Origin: Lingula anatina
Lineage: Eukaryota; Brachiopoda; Lingulata; Lingulida; Lingulidae
NCBI RefSeq assembly: GCF_001039355.2
Contig: NW_019774770.1
Coordinates: forward strand, 372,001 to 436,000
DNA length: 64,000 nt
Reading direction: 5' to 3'
In this document: positions 1-12,532 of the stretch, in pieces
How the letters are laid out: every line of letters begins with the position of its first letter
How positions within the stretch are numbered: position 1 is the first letter of the stretch
Translations under genes and position numbers: made by a program
Notes under the pieces: generated by a model
Seen by the model: the letters and a program-made list of their open reading frames with translations, nothing else
What the model was told of the DNA's origin: nothing
The model's database searches: none

Positions 1-1399
1 ACTGGTCAGTCACCTGATTGACAGTCTTTCCTTCACTCTAATTGGCCATTGGTTGATGTTATGTTTGATGATTATGTTAAAGGTAAAATATGAGTTATGT
101 CAGACCTCAAATTCCAAGATATAGGACAGTATTCTAAACTTACCAAAGAATCATCCCTCATAATTCTCCTAATGTCATAAAACACCCAGACTGGGAAAAA
201 GAACAGCATGGCAAGCCTTGCTAGCACCAGTAATAATCTGAGATGGTGTATACCTGTATCTTTTAAACACTGGAATGAGACGTGTAATATAATATTTAAT
301 GGATAAATTATGGTCTATAAAAATGAGGTGTGGCTTTTTAGCGAAGCACCTGTAAACCACACGTAAATACGTAAATTCTTTCTTTAAACTGAAGGAACAG
401 TCTACTGAATTTCTACTGAAAATTATACAATAGCAACTTTTCTGTGAATAAACAATCATCCACTGGACACACATGAATTCAAAATAACATTGACATTGTT
501 GGGTGAATGGACTACCAATCCCCAAGTGCCTCACTATAAAGGTCTAAGAAGTGATAGAAGCTATTGTAAACGCACTGCATATGGACCGCCATATGATCCC
601 CACTTTTCTTACAAAAATTCTAGGATAATTATGATGTTATATGGCCAAGAACCTTGAAATGGAGCTAATTTTATATAGGCTAAGTATATTTACTGTTTAT
701 TCAGTATGTATTAACACCTGTTCTACTGGTACAATAGCACAGCTGGTTAAAAATTACAATATTACTTTCCTACTGCAAACAAAATTGTGTTGGTATTTAC
801 ATTTAATAGATATTAATCAACTTGTTTGCACAATAATTTTAAAATGTTTCACTTCATTAACAAAAAGTTTGAAAACTTTCTTTATGGTTTGATAATAATG
901 ACATGTTTTTATCACTGAATAATATTTTGATACAGCCAGAGAGGCCCTAATGGACTACTGACAAAAAGGGATAAAATGAAATACTGATAGTAAATATCAC
1001 ATTTAAGGCTTTAAGTTCCATTAATTTGTCTCTTACTTTGCTTTTTTTAAACATATGGATAAAATTTAAGATTGATAAACAAGAAAAAACTTCCATACAG
1101 ACAAAAAAAAGAAATAACCTCTCCAAAATGCTTTATCTGAAAACCAACAACCTTTTTATATAGAAAAAAGAAACACTGCCTGGCTTGATATTATCAGTTG
1201 TGTAAATGCTTTCCCAAAATTAGCATATATAACCATCTATAACCAAGTATTTGTTTTGAACATGCTCAAGTATTACACCATAGAACTGTTTATGGCAACC
1301 ACAAATATAGCTTGTCGCAAATAAAACATATCCATCAACATTAACTGTGAACACTGCTTAACATGCACACACTGACCCAAGATTATGAAACACATACAC

Positions 1400-1672
1400 A
1401 GGCCTACCCAACTACCAGACTCGGCACATAAGGATCCTGAATTAACCGGTATATTGGACCAAACTACCCGTTTTCAAGGTGTGTCAGATCACATTTCGAA
1501 GTATCATACCCCAGAACAAATTTTGTAAGACGACCGTGGGCTCATCTTGTCAGTGTTCTGACTGATACTCCGAAATGCGATCTGACACACACTTTGAAAA
1601 CAGGTAGTGTGGTCCGATATACCAGTTAATTCAGGATCCTTATGTGCCGAGTCTGGTAGTTAAGTAGGCCTA
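1400..1672. mobile_element. Foldback element, about 110-bp arms
   Basis: The interval is a large imperfect palindrome. The left arm begins AGGCCTACCCAACTACCAGA and the right arm ends with its near complement, TCTGGTAGTTAAGTAGGCCT. The arms extend through GGATCCT and the GTGTCAGATC segment to a short loop near 1505-1555. No convincing target-site duplication was found. It lies downstream of the SLC35E1 alternative exons, in the presumed next intron. Confidence 0.7.
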
Positions 1673-1799
1673 CAGAGATTTTACCAAGTTACACAAATAA
1701 CTTACGAACATAACATCAAACCATGAAATATATATTTCATAAATTAACAAAAACTCCCACAAAATCAAGACAGGCAGCATTTCATTTTGTTGTACATAC

Positions 1800-1937
1800 C
1801 TTTTTAGAAAATATATTTTGAATAGCAAATCCCAAAGTTGCAGCTAAGGCACTTATCAAACCAATAACATCAAATGAAATCTCAGTGACTGTAGCAATAT
1901 AAACCCCAGTGATGATAGGTACTAGGGAGATATATAC
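1800..1937 (-). CDS. SLC35E1: SLC35E1-like exon 3, alternative copy 2 (downstream)
   Basis: This 46-codon exon has a TAG acceptor and an AAG|GTATGT donor, phase 0 on both sides. It encodes [20 protein letters not shown] and ends IQNIFSKK, closer to the canonical family sequence than the copy at 2287-2424. A 349-bp intron separates the two copies. Because each copy covers the same stretch of the membrane domain, joint inclusion would duplicate helices. Mutually exclusive use is therefore the simplest reading (inference). Confidence 0.85.
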
Positions 1938-3464
1938 CTACAAATAGATGGAATACAGTTAATGCCCCTTTCCAAACCCCTGCACCAACACTGTTTTTAA
2001 GTGGTTAAGGTACTAGAATGCCTCTTTCATATCTTCAATGAAAAAAATTGAATACGTAACTTTCAGGGTCACACTCTAAAAATATTTGGCCCTCTTGTAG
2101 TTGACACAAAGTTTTCATAATCAGTTAAATTGCAGCTGCCCCCTACCTAATTCAATTTTAATCTAAAGATATAAAAGAGGCATAATAAGACTTCTACCAC
2201 ACCAATTAGTACATTAAAAAAAAAAAAACAAAACACCCAATGTCCACCGCTGAGGTCCACCTTCTGCTCTAGATATTCGTTCTTACCTTTTTACCAGCTA
2301 TATTTTGAATAGTGGACACTAAAGTGGAGGCTAGGGCACTAATTAAACCAATCATATCAAATGAAAGTTCTGTAAATGTGGCTACCAATACTCCAGTCAC
2401 TATAGGAAGCAATGATAAGTACACCTATAAAAACAAAAATGTGTCGAAAACAAAATTAATCAAAAAAAGGACCAAATGATTACTTGTATGAACCACGTCA
2501 AGATTGTTTTATAAAACCAATCTTTGAGATCAACATAAAAACAATATAAACAATATAAACCTATAATATATATTGTTATAGTCTTGTAAGAAAGATACAT
2601 GCACAACTACATGTGCCAGACAAATAGACAATTCATTTAAAATGAATTCATTGACTTGCAAATAAAGCCACCAACAAGGCAAAATTCAAACAAAGAATAA
2701 GGAAATAAATATCTGCATTTAAAAGTAAACTGAAACAATTAATAATCCCACATCTTCAAAAACATTAACATATACTAGAAGTACCAATGAAAACCTGTGA
2801 AACAACATGCTCTTGGGTTTTCATTACAAGCTTTCTTATGAAAAATGCCGAAAATAACTATGATCCATTGAATTATATTAATCATAAAGCTGGTACTTAT
2901 GTCAAATCATTTCCACTTTACCTGACCAGTGTTTAAAAAAGTTAACTATACCACACAGTTTCATTGCGTTATATCCAGGAAAATATCATTTGCACAGACA
3001 TTTGCCGCTGACTTTCTGTGTCTCATGTACTAGACAAAAACATGGGTAAAATTTACTACCAAAAATTATGTGAAATTTTTTGTTATAAAGCTGGTACTAA
3101 TATTCAATATGAAAGAGGGAGATGGAACCTGCATACATCATTACAAAGTTGCTTCTCCTGAAAATTAAAATGTCCATGCTGTTCATCATATTCCCAGTAA
3201 CTTTTACCTTCAAACTTACCTTGGTGGTTTGCTTTTCATGCAATATTATTCTTGAAAGAACTACTGTGAACAATGGCATAGTAGCTTTTACTGGAAAAAT
3301 AAATTAAGTCAATATATTAAACAATTTTGATTCAATATGAAAAAAAAAATTCTCATCCCCAGAATGTCTACTTTCTGCTTTACACACACACACTCACAAT
3401 TAAAATTGATAAATAAATAACTAAACAAGAGACAGAATATACAGATTATATTTGAAACTCTGAG

Positions 3465-3540
<76 letters not shown>

Positions 3541-4914
3541 TGTCTGTGGCCCAAAAACTAATGGCCTGTTACTGAAAATAAAATATAACTGAAAATAATT
3601 GTCAAGTCAAATTATGATTTGGCATGAAAATCATTTTATTTGTTACGCTTGGCAAATGCATGGTCTTGTAAATAGTTGGTTCTATATTTTAAAAAATTCC
3701 TCGAACTACTACCTTCTAAGTTCATCATATATCTTAAAGCTGTTTTGAGAATTTCAAACAAATATTTTGGCATCCTTTTTTGCAAAGTAATTTTGAATGA
3801 AAGTTGAATAAGTTTGACAGTAATGAGTAAAATACTTTTCTGATCAGTGATAACACCAGGTATCTATTTTAGCAACATATTAGTACATATTTTAGCTAGA
3901 CATATGTACTTGTAGTATTTTTGTACTAATACAAGTAACAGAAAAAGACCTTAAAAAGACATACCTATGTCCCACCAAAATAAATAAATATCTTAATATG
4001 TTTTCAAATGAAACTTTGTTGGATAAATTAAAATTTTCAGTGCTTTTCATTTTTTTAAAGCCAGATGTCATATGCGTATATCCACCTCTTCTGGCAGATA
4101 TATTCATTTTGATGTGAAACCTACATGTACATTTACATTTACGTACTCAGAACACGTAAGCAAAAAGTAAAAAAAGTTTACACACCTAATCAACTATATT
4201 TTTTATTATTTACACTACTGAAATACTTATGAGGTGGTGATTGAAATATTGCATGACAACACCTATTCAAATAACGTCAAAGCATGTGTAGCACCTGCAT
4301 AATTTACACATTACTGTAAATTTATATTTGTACTCTGTTTACAGGCCAAGTTATTCAGTTTTACTCTATGCAATATAGAAAAAAGAGCCCTTAGCTTACT
4401 AAAGTAAATATTACAAAAAAAAGAGAATGGCGCACCCGATATACTCAACTATCCATACATGATGTTAACATATTTATAGCATGCACACTAGTTAAGTACT
4501 AGTACATGTAGTAGTACGGTACATAGGAACGCCAATTTAGTACACCATTTTCAATGAAAAACCCCATTTAAAAAGGATATTACCTGTATGTGCATAAGAA
4601 ACTGGCACTTTCCATATACTAACATGCGCTGATACTGAATTGATGAATTTTCCGAATGCAAGTGGAATAATCATTTTCGCATAATAACTCCACGATATGT
4701 CACTCGGTAAAGGAATATCCCATACGCGCAATATTGGACCCAAGTAAAATGCGATCGACATTAACTGTACCATCGTAACGGTCATGGGATATGGAAAATC
4801 GTTCAGAACTGTCTTTCCTACAATGTTCCCTCCTGCACTGAAAGAATACCATGCTACACATAACGCAACTATCTTCAAAATCTGTTTTAAATCGTAGTCA
4901 CCGTCGTCTGACAT
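1800..4914 (-). CDS. SLC35E1: SLC35E1-like transporter, 5' part (continues beyond left edge)
   Basis: This is a multi-pass transporter of the SLC35E / triose-phosphate-translocator group, an ER/Golgi membrane family whose E1 member has no settled substrate. Coding exons in transcript order are 4584-4914 (start codon at 4914, 110 codons +1), 3220-3290 (phase 1 to 0), then either 2287-2424 or 1800-1937, both 138 nt and phase 0. All junctions are GT-AG. Exon 1 encodes the acidic [11 protein letters not shown] start, the first membrane helix with [12 protein letters not shown], and ends [13 protein letters not shown]. Exon 2 continues with [16 protein letters not shown] and EKQTTK, and the third exon starts VYxSLxPI and contains E(L/I)SFD. 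These are hallmark SLC35E1 motifs. The remaining exons (after IQNIxxKK) are not seen in 1-1799 and presumably lie outside the window. The start is the first ATG of an exon lying head-to-head with FKTN. Family call is secure; substrate is unknown. Confidence 0.93.
2287..2424 (-). CDS. SLC35E1: SLC35E1-like exon 3, alternative copy 1 (upstream)
   Basis: This 46-codon exon is flanked by a TATAG acceptor and an AAG|GTAAGA donor, phase 0 at both ends. It encodes [20 protein letters not shown] and onward to TIQNIAGKK, which is one to two membrane helices. It aligns without gaps to the exon at 1800-1937 with about 32 of 46 residues identical. It departs from the usual family ending (xQNIFSKK), having AGKK instead of FSKK. 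It is intact, with no stop or frameshift, so it is more likely a used alternative exon than a relic. Confidence 0.85.
3469..3538. repeat. (AT)n microsatellite
   Basis: About 35 uninterrupted AT dinucleotides in the SLC35E1 intron between exons 1 and 2. The open frame of alternating Ile/Tyr here is an artefact of this repeat. Confidence 0.97.
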
Positions 4915-5530
4915 GCTGGCAGTGTTGGCACTGCTACGGACAAACAGGTAATTAGGTCGGTGGTTGATCGAAATCCATAATATTTTTCGTGGAAACTAGT
5001 AAAAAATGCTCTGTAGTTGAAGTTGATTTGTTTTTATCCCCCAAATACGATTTATATCTAAATTATACTTAGAATATTTGTAAATTATTATTTTTCATTG
5101 TTTATGTATTAGTGACCTTCACCTTTTCCATGTGGAAGTGCAGGACAGTCATCCCATTGATTTGGAGGTTGGAAACTGTTGCTGAAGCAGAAACCTGACC
5201 CAGCAGCGCGACTTCTCTGTTTTCTTCTTCATATGGGTCTGCATTTATAATTTACATTTTTCTTAAATGTTTAAAACTGGTGGCCATAAAAGTGAGTTAT
5301 CAAGCAAAATAATGTGACAAGCTGACAGTGAATTAGCTTAAATATGATGTCGTTGGTTGATGTTACATACAGAAGATACATTTTTGCTTATTTGACGTGT
5401 ATCACTGTGCATCATTTTGACACGGCACTGGATGGAGCCCGGCAGTATTGGGTCCAAACTATATGTTGTATGTTATCCCAAAGAGGGTCATGAAAATTGA
5501 AATTGGAGCTACGGGCGTGTAAAGATCTAC
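4915..5530. promoter_or_regulatory. Divergent SLC35E1/FKTN promoter interval
   Basis: The 616 bp between two start codons that point away from each other must hold both 5' UTRs and both core promoters, unless additional upstream non-coding exons exist. I see no convincing TATA box placed for either gene and no CpG-dense island. Assignment is by gene arrangement only. Confidence 0.5.
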
Positions 5531-6433
5531 ATGGGAATGAAAAAATCCAGGATGATATCATGTCTGCTTTGCTGCAGCCTTTGCTTTGTTTTCATGCAAG
5601 TCATCCTGCATCGATTATTAAAACCACGTTTAGACACAAAAATGGTCAGTATACACATGTACAATACATTTTTTCAATACTTATATGATACCGGAACACC
5701 ATATATATATATATTTTGACTGGTGGTCTTAGTTAAAATGGAATAATGTATATAGTTTTTATGCCGGGTATGGTATGATTCATTTACATTTTCAGTTCAC
5801 ATTATCACATTAGTTTATAGGTAAATTTGAAACAATATATGCCCTCCATTGTATATACATGTGTGCTAGTATATGTTAAAATGAAATTGCTACATTTGTT
5901 TCATATTTTCTTGTTGTTAGACAGAAGAAGGAGGCAGCAGTACTGAATATCTGTCACATGTAAGGAAATTCTCTGTTATTCAATTTATATTTTATGATAA
6001 TTACCTTAGCATAACAAGTACATGTATACTGGGATCAACTTCTCTATTTTTATGGCCGTCTTTAAGCTCATTATTGTGCAGTTATCACCTCCTTTATTTA
6101 TGTATTATTTTAGCATAAAATTTTTTTTTCTTAACTTTAAGATTTTCCCATTTTTAGAATTTCATTGGTATTTGAATGTATGATTTTTTAAAGGCATCAC
6201 ATGTAGATTTTTATAAAAAATATTACACCCGAAGTTCTTACAGTGTACTAACATATGTAGTTGTGCAACTGCGTGGGTGAATTGGTACATGTGAAGTACT
6301 GCATTGTGAAACGGTAATAATGTTTAAACCAGAGGTGTAGTTTCTGAGATTTTAGTTGTTATAAATATTTTTTTGAAAAAGATTCTATCCCTGACCTTGA
6401 AACCCACATAACCATATAATGCAAGTGTTTGCT

Positions 6434-6466
<33 letters not shown>

Positions 6467-9400
6467 TAATTGCATTAAATCTCTGCATCTCTATATTTTC
6501 CAAAGGCCAACATCGAGAGATTTTTGAGGTTATGTGGCAATGCCAGCCTGCCCGTGTTTCTGTTTGATGAGTACATCTTGCAGCAGGTCTTGGCCAGTCC
6601 TAACAACATGGAGATTAAAAACAGAACTTGCAAGTTTCTTTGCAATAAACAGCTGGTGACATCCTTTGCAATAACTGCTGAGAAGTGGCTACCAGAACAT
6701 AAGGTACCAGTTTCACACACACACATGCACGCATGCATGCACGCACGCACGCTATTAATTATCTAAAAAACATTAACCTGATATAAAAAGCCTTATAGAG
6801 TCTTCATGTAGCAGAACAGCACAAAATATATGTTTCAATAGATCTGAAAGCACTAATAGTTTGAAATGATGTAAATTTTCTAATGTTTTGTCTATAAATG
6901 ATTTATTTTGATAATAATAATAATATGCATTTTTGCAAACAAAATGATATTGATTAGAAGAAGAATACTTTATTATATTTTTAATGATATTTTTGTATGT
7001 ATAGGTAATTATTATTTTTTCTTAAGGTTCACAGTTTTATCAAAGAATCCGTAAAAGAAGGTTTCACATCAGTCATTTCATTAAAATCAGAACACTGGAA
7101 CTCACATCTTGAGTCTTATTCTCAAGATCCCAGCCATTATTTCTTTAAACGAGGTGGACATATCATTCACCTGGTTGTTCTATACGAAATAATGGATAAA
7201 AGTTGGTGGCATGGGGCAATAGTAATGGATGCAGCAAATGAAGAGTTACAGGAATACCATTCTTATATACATGCTTCTAGAGTAGGAGTATTTGCTGGTC
7301 TAGTAGATAAGTAAGTATTTGTTTTATGATGATGGCCATGTCATGTTATTATGCAGAATGTTTTTATGTTTTGATTGTTTTCAATACTTTAAAACGTTAT
7401 TTGTCATACATGTATATATTGTGTAAAACTATCATATATATATATGCTGTGTAGTTAACAGTAATACTGTAAGCTTTAAGATGACTGGCTATTTTTATCT
7501 TCATCAAAAAGCATTGAAAGTAGTACCTGTAATTAAGCCTCAAGAAATGTGAAAGAGACTTATTTACAACTAGTAATTAGTAATATAAACCCTCTTGCTG
7601 ATCAACTTCTGTAACCTTGATAATATATGGATTATGAATGTACAGTTTTAAAGTTTTGATCTATTTTATATTATGCCAGCTGGTAGTTTGTTTTGGAATA
7701 TACTTGTATGTATTTTCATAAATATTATGTACTTTGTATACCCTCTACCAGGGCGAGTGATAGATTTTTTACAGATATTCACAGATATGTCTCTAGCTAG
7801 ATAGATGGTCATTTAAGGCTCAACTCACCCTGTTGAGAAATCTCAAGGCTGATTACATGGCTGATAATTGTTTGCATAACTGCTCAGGCACTGCCACTTT
7901 GCAGGTCCAGTCTAAGTCTGCGTGACAGCAATCAAGACAGTTAATTACTCTGACTTCAATCACTTGCTCTTCTGTGACAGATAAAAAAGCCTTAGACTGG
8001 TTGCGTAACGAGCAGTTATCACAGCGTTGTGAAGCTCAGCTCATGCAGACAAAGTACAAAGCCTTTGGTGCGCGCGCAGAGATTATTTTTTCCACATGGG
8101 ATTCCTCAACAGGGTGAGTTGAGCCCTAAATGACCATCTATCTAGCTAGAGACATATCTGTGAATATCTGTAAAAAATCTATCACTGGCCCTGGTAGAGG
8201 GTATACTTTGTACATGTAATTGTTACTTCAGGTTTGAAACTGTACAAGTGAAGATGGACAGCATTTCTGTGAATGCCCCCAGGTACCCCAAGTGGACCCT
8301 GGCACAAATGAACAATTCCAGATATATAGAATGCAATCACACTCAGGCAAAACTGTTTTACCAAAAATATCCACTAGAAGAAACAGAAAGAATGAGGACT
8401 TTTAGAGAGCAGGCCATCAACTTGCTACGGAAGGGGTCAGCGATTTTGGATGGTCTTGGAGTGAGGTTTTGGCTAAGCAGTGGGACCTGCCTTGGTAAGG
8501 TTTAAAGTTGAAATTTTGCTTTTTTTTCCCACTGCACTGTCTGATTTTCGGGATTCCAGAGTACCAATAGTGCATTGAATGTGCAATTATTTTTACATTT
8601 TTTTTTCATCTTTGTTGCATAGACCTTATTTTAGTACATGAAGCCTGGAAGAAAGGATGTTTATGTAAAATAAAGTTTTATACAGATATATGCAAGTGTA
8701 TCATGAGAATTTAACATGAAAAAAAAAAATACTGAAAGATTTTATTTTTGTTCCATATATTATTTTTTTTAATAATAGGCTCAAGGTAATATTTTATAGT
8801 TATTAAATGTATGCTTAAAAATTTTTCCTCATTTTTTAGTTTTGGTTCGTAACTACCGGATTTGCGATTGACTGATTTTTTTAATTCTTACATTTCATAT
8901 ATATTTTAGGATGGTATAGGCAATGTGATATAATCCCACACACAACAGATGTAGATTTTGGCATTTGGATAAAAGATTATAACAAGAAAATAGTTCCATC
9001 TTTTCTTAGCCATGGCTTCAGTCTGGACCATCAGCTTGGGAAGGTGAGCTAATTTCAAAACTGTAAATTGCCTTCAGGTTTGTAAACATTCTAGTAGAAG
9101 TGGAAAGTACGTGGTTATTTAAAAAAGCATGTTATTTATGTATTATCCATGTGCATGTAAAGTTGAGTGCACAGTTCTTGAATACATTTTTCAAAAAATT
9201 ATATTTGATAGGTAAATATGCGTGCATGGTCACTCATAAACAGTAATGAACACAACTTGCAATAATTTACTTCTCATTTCCAGGTCTCGGATAGCTTCCA
9301 GTTGTCTTTCAAGTATGGAGATGTTAAATTAGACATCTTCTTCTTTTATGAAGAAGGGGAATATATGTGGAATGGTGCTACTCAAGTTAAGACAGCAAAC

Positions 9401-9951
9401 AAATACAAGTGAGTCTGTTTTATTAATGTACAGTGAAAAGATGGTGCTTTATACTCTCAATTTGTTAACATTCCAGTCTGAAGGTCAGATTTAGTGACAG
9501 TTTAAAACTGGATGCTGATTTTTATTTTCTTGCATAGTTATTATTAAATCTGTTGGCAAGCATAATTTTCTTAGACACTATGGCACACAGTAGCTGACTC
9601 ACTGGATGGCAGGTATTAAGTTATCTGCGAAAAGACAATTTGCTTGAGTAAGATTTGTTAACAAGGATGCTGAAGTTTGTATTAAAAAAAAAATTACCGT
9701 TATATTTGATGCATGTCTGGATTCTTTTCAGGTATTATTTCCCAAGGTTTACCCTTTGTTGGACAATGTTTTATGTTGAAAAAGTAAGAGTGCCATGTGA
9801 AACTCAGTCTTATCTAGAGGCCAACTATGGAACAAACTGGTGGGAGCCTGTAAAGATTTGGGACTGGAAAAAGAGTCCACCAAATGTCCGAGAAAATGGA
9901 CAATGGCCAGAAGAGGAGTGGGATGATGTCATTCAGATTCCTGATAGTTAA
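5531..9951 (+). CDS. FKTN: Fukutin, ribitol-5-phosphate transferase-like (complete, 8 exons)
   Basis: Fukutin is a Golgi type II membrane protein that adds ribitol-5-phosphate from CDP-ribitol to the core M3 O-mannosyl glycan of alpha-dystroglycan. Exons: 5531-5644, 5921-5959, 6506-6703, 7027-7310, 8232-8494, 8910-9043, 9284-9408, 9732-9951; all are GT-AG with matching phases. They give about 458 aa, against 461 in human. Residues ~9-27 form a signal-anchor helix. Residues 52-117 match the PVFL-D stem region. WLSSGTCL (~292-299), the DVD metal-binding motif (313-315) and KLDIFFFY (~359-366) form the LicD/nucleotidyltransferase-fold active site. The C-terminus has [19 protein letters not shown] and a final EEWDDVIQ, all fukutin signatures. 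The start is the first ATG before the anchor helix. Exon 2 (39 nt) is the least certain, supported only by splice sites and phase. Confidence 0.96.
6438..6465. repeat. Poly-T tract in FKTN intron 2
   Basis: An uninterrupted run of T about 40 bp upstream of the FKTN exon 3 acceptor at 6505/6506. It may contribute to the polypyrimidine context or be a microsatellite. Confidence 0.9.
7737..8205. mobile_element. 469-bp foldback MITE in FKTN intron 4
   Basis: Left and right arms of roughly 110 bp are inverted copies, beginning TATACCCTCTACCAGGGC and ending with its complement (one G/C mismatch near position 14). The element is flanked by the direct repeat CTTTG at 7732-7736 and 8206-8210, a plausible 5-bp target-site duplication. 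No coding capacity is seen. It ends 26 bp before FKTN exon 5 (8232). Confidence 0.8.
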
Positions 9952-12532
9952 TTTCACAAATTTATTTGATCTCATATTGTTCTTATTTGGTGTTGCTGAT
10001 ATTTCTATGCATTTAAAGGTACAGAACTTCATATAGTGTTCAGTGCTGTAATACATGTAGGAATTTGCTTTTCTACATGGAAGATTTACCCAATGAACAT
10101 TGAAGTGGACTTCAGTGTTTGTTAAATGGACTTCATTTAGAAAGATATTATGGATTTTATCATATTCCAACATGTATATAAACCGTCTGTGCCAAAAAAC
10201 CTTTTTGCCTACTGGAATACCAGGATCTAAGGATCTATTGACCCAAAGATGAATTATCAGCCAGTAACAGAACAAATTTACAAAATTTTACTGGTGGCTT
10301 CAGTTTTACTGGAATTTGGCTTGATGTCAGTGTTAAAGGCAAAGGCTTATCTTAATACAGATTAATATCTTTAAGGTGCAATGGCGAGTGTCATACATGT
10401 ATAGTGATGTAAAAGAGTTAACATGTATTAACAAGAACTGATTCAGAGCTGGATGTTTTTTCTGTCCTATGCTCAGGAAGAATAAATACATCATATATCT
10501 AAATGAATTGGGTGATAACATCCATGTTAAAAAACAATGAATTATTTATTTAAAATCATTTACCATGGTTAATAGCATATGGGTGCTGTTTGTTGGGAAT
10601 TGTTTTTACTGGAGAATGATATTGCAATTAGCCATTCAGGCAGTACATAGGTAACCTCAAGTCAAAACTGGGATTGTTCAAAGCCCAAGCATTGTTCAAA
10701 TGAAGACATGCTCTTAGACTTTAGACTCATTTTTATATAGTTCTAATTTATAACTTTAGTTAAAGGAAATGACATTAAAACTACATCTTGTATAGAGAAA
10801 TGGACTTTGAAGTGGTATACGTTCTAGATTCACTGAAATTGCATGCAAGTAAGTGCATAGTCAGACAAACTGCCCAAGAATGAAACTGAAAACCTGTTTT
10901 ATAAGCAGAATGAACCACATAGTGGTCATCAGTTTTTATTCATTTAAATTAAAGAATTGTGAATTTACTAACACAGTTTTTGTATACATACATGTAAGGA
11001 CATAACAGACTCTTGGACTGGATGATGGAACACCAGTTCAGCTGGACGTGTCATTAATATTGCAATATTCACCAGCAGTTAAATTTGTTTTGGCTGAATT
11101 TGAAGGATTTCCTGATTTAAACTTAACTCTTAGAGTAGATTATCTTCCTTAAGAAGGTTTTTAAAAGTTATTTTAGACAAATGAACAATACCGTGGATAC
11201 AGAAAAGTACCCTTTGAATTTAGAAAAATTAAATGACACTGTAGTAACAAAGATACGAAGAACTAACAGTAATTACTAACTCAAATTATTTCCATGACTT
11301 GCATGCCAGAAAAGATGCGTATTTCTCTATAAAATAACACCATAATCTTTGTGGGTGACGTTATTCAGAGTTGGAGTCCAAATACCAAAATTAGAAATAA
11401 TGGACAAATTCCATTCACTTTGTGCAGGAATAGAAAATTTCCTGGGTAGTTTTCACTGTCCAGTGGTACCAGCTGCAGGTTTCACCCTTGCCTGATAAGA
11501 AACATTTTTTTCAATTAAAACATAACTACACTCCAAACAAACTTCACTTACAGTTATAATGTACTAGTAACCTGTCACTGGGTTGTATGGCTGATGAGAT
11601 CTAATGAGAACAATCCTGTTTGAATTTCACAATGATAACAGTAACCTGGTATAAAATGTAAAACATGTTTGTACCAACTTTGTTAAAAACTCCTAATAAA
11701 ATAGTATTACTATGTTACTCATTGGCGCCAAAAACCCATCCACTGAGATTTATACTGAAACATGTGACCCTTCTACACAATGCACATATAGTTTCAACAC
11801 TTCTTAATCAGAGAACCTGTCCCAATTTTAACTGATTAAAATTCGAACAAATTGAAGCCCAACCCAAATATTTCATTGTACATGTGATCCAGTGGAATGG
11901 TCCTCTATGAAGCACTGTCACTGTGTAAATGTGCAGTTTACTATTATACAAACAATGGTTTGATACAAACCTTCCAATATGACATTCAGGAGTAAGATAG
12001 AATGCTTTGTGATTGAATATTTGAAGTGGATTTAAATTGTTTTGTGCACTGATGAAAAAAACGTGCATGGTAGCACAGTGGTTAAGTATTACGTCAAAGA
12101 AAAAAATATACATACACTGTATATACGAAAACAATTAATTCAAGTGATATGATATCAGTGATTTCAAGGTAATTGGCACTGACAAAATGAACTTACAGAA
12201 GCAAACAATTTGGTTGTAATATACAATGTATATCCAGAACAATTTCAAGTGCTAAAACACAGGAAATTTAAATTGAATACAAAAAGGGTTCTAAAATCCA
12301 ATTTGTCAACAATCCAAATATCTTTAAAAATTATGTTAAGAGGTTTCATAAGATGGAAATCCCTTAGAGTAAATATATATATATATTGAATAAAATCCAT
12401 TGTGTATGTAAACACAATGGAGGTAAATCTCAATGATATCAAACTCATTTTCTCATCATATTTGGTCTTCTTTTGCCAGCTGTTGTCTTTTGTGTCAAAA
12501 TAGCTTTCATGTCATGCTGATGGTAAAAAAAA
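9952..12532. other. Convergent 3' regions of FKTN and SLC6 gene A
   Basis: This 2.6-kb stretch between two converging stop codons holds no recognisable exon. AATAAA hexamers on the plus strand at 10491-10496 and 11695-11700 are candidate FKTN polyadenylation signals, untested. The remainder is AT-rich unique-looking sequence, presumably the 3' UTR of FKTN, the 3' UTR of gene A, and a short spacer. Confidence 0.6.

Noticed and set aside
1-1799. Search for the next SLC35E1 exon (family motif near LRDxxIHHLRLL)
   Set aside because: No minus-strand segment with that motif and splice sites was found, so the exon is presumed to lie outside the window.
3309-3554. Open frame with a long alternating Ile/Tyr run
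   Set aside because: It is translation of an AT microsatellite. The same applies to 16707-16898 and 39351-39560.
9814-10275. 153-codon minus-strand open frame
   Set aside because: It overlaps antisense to the last fukutin exon and its 3' UTR and has no domain.
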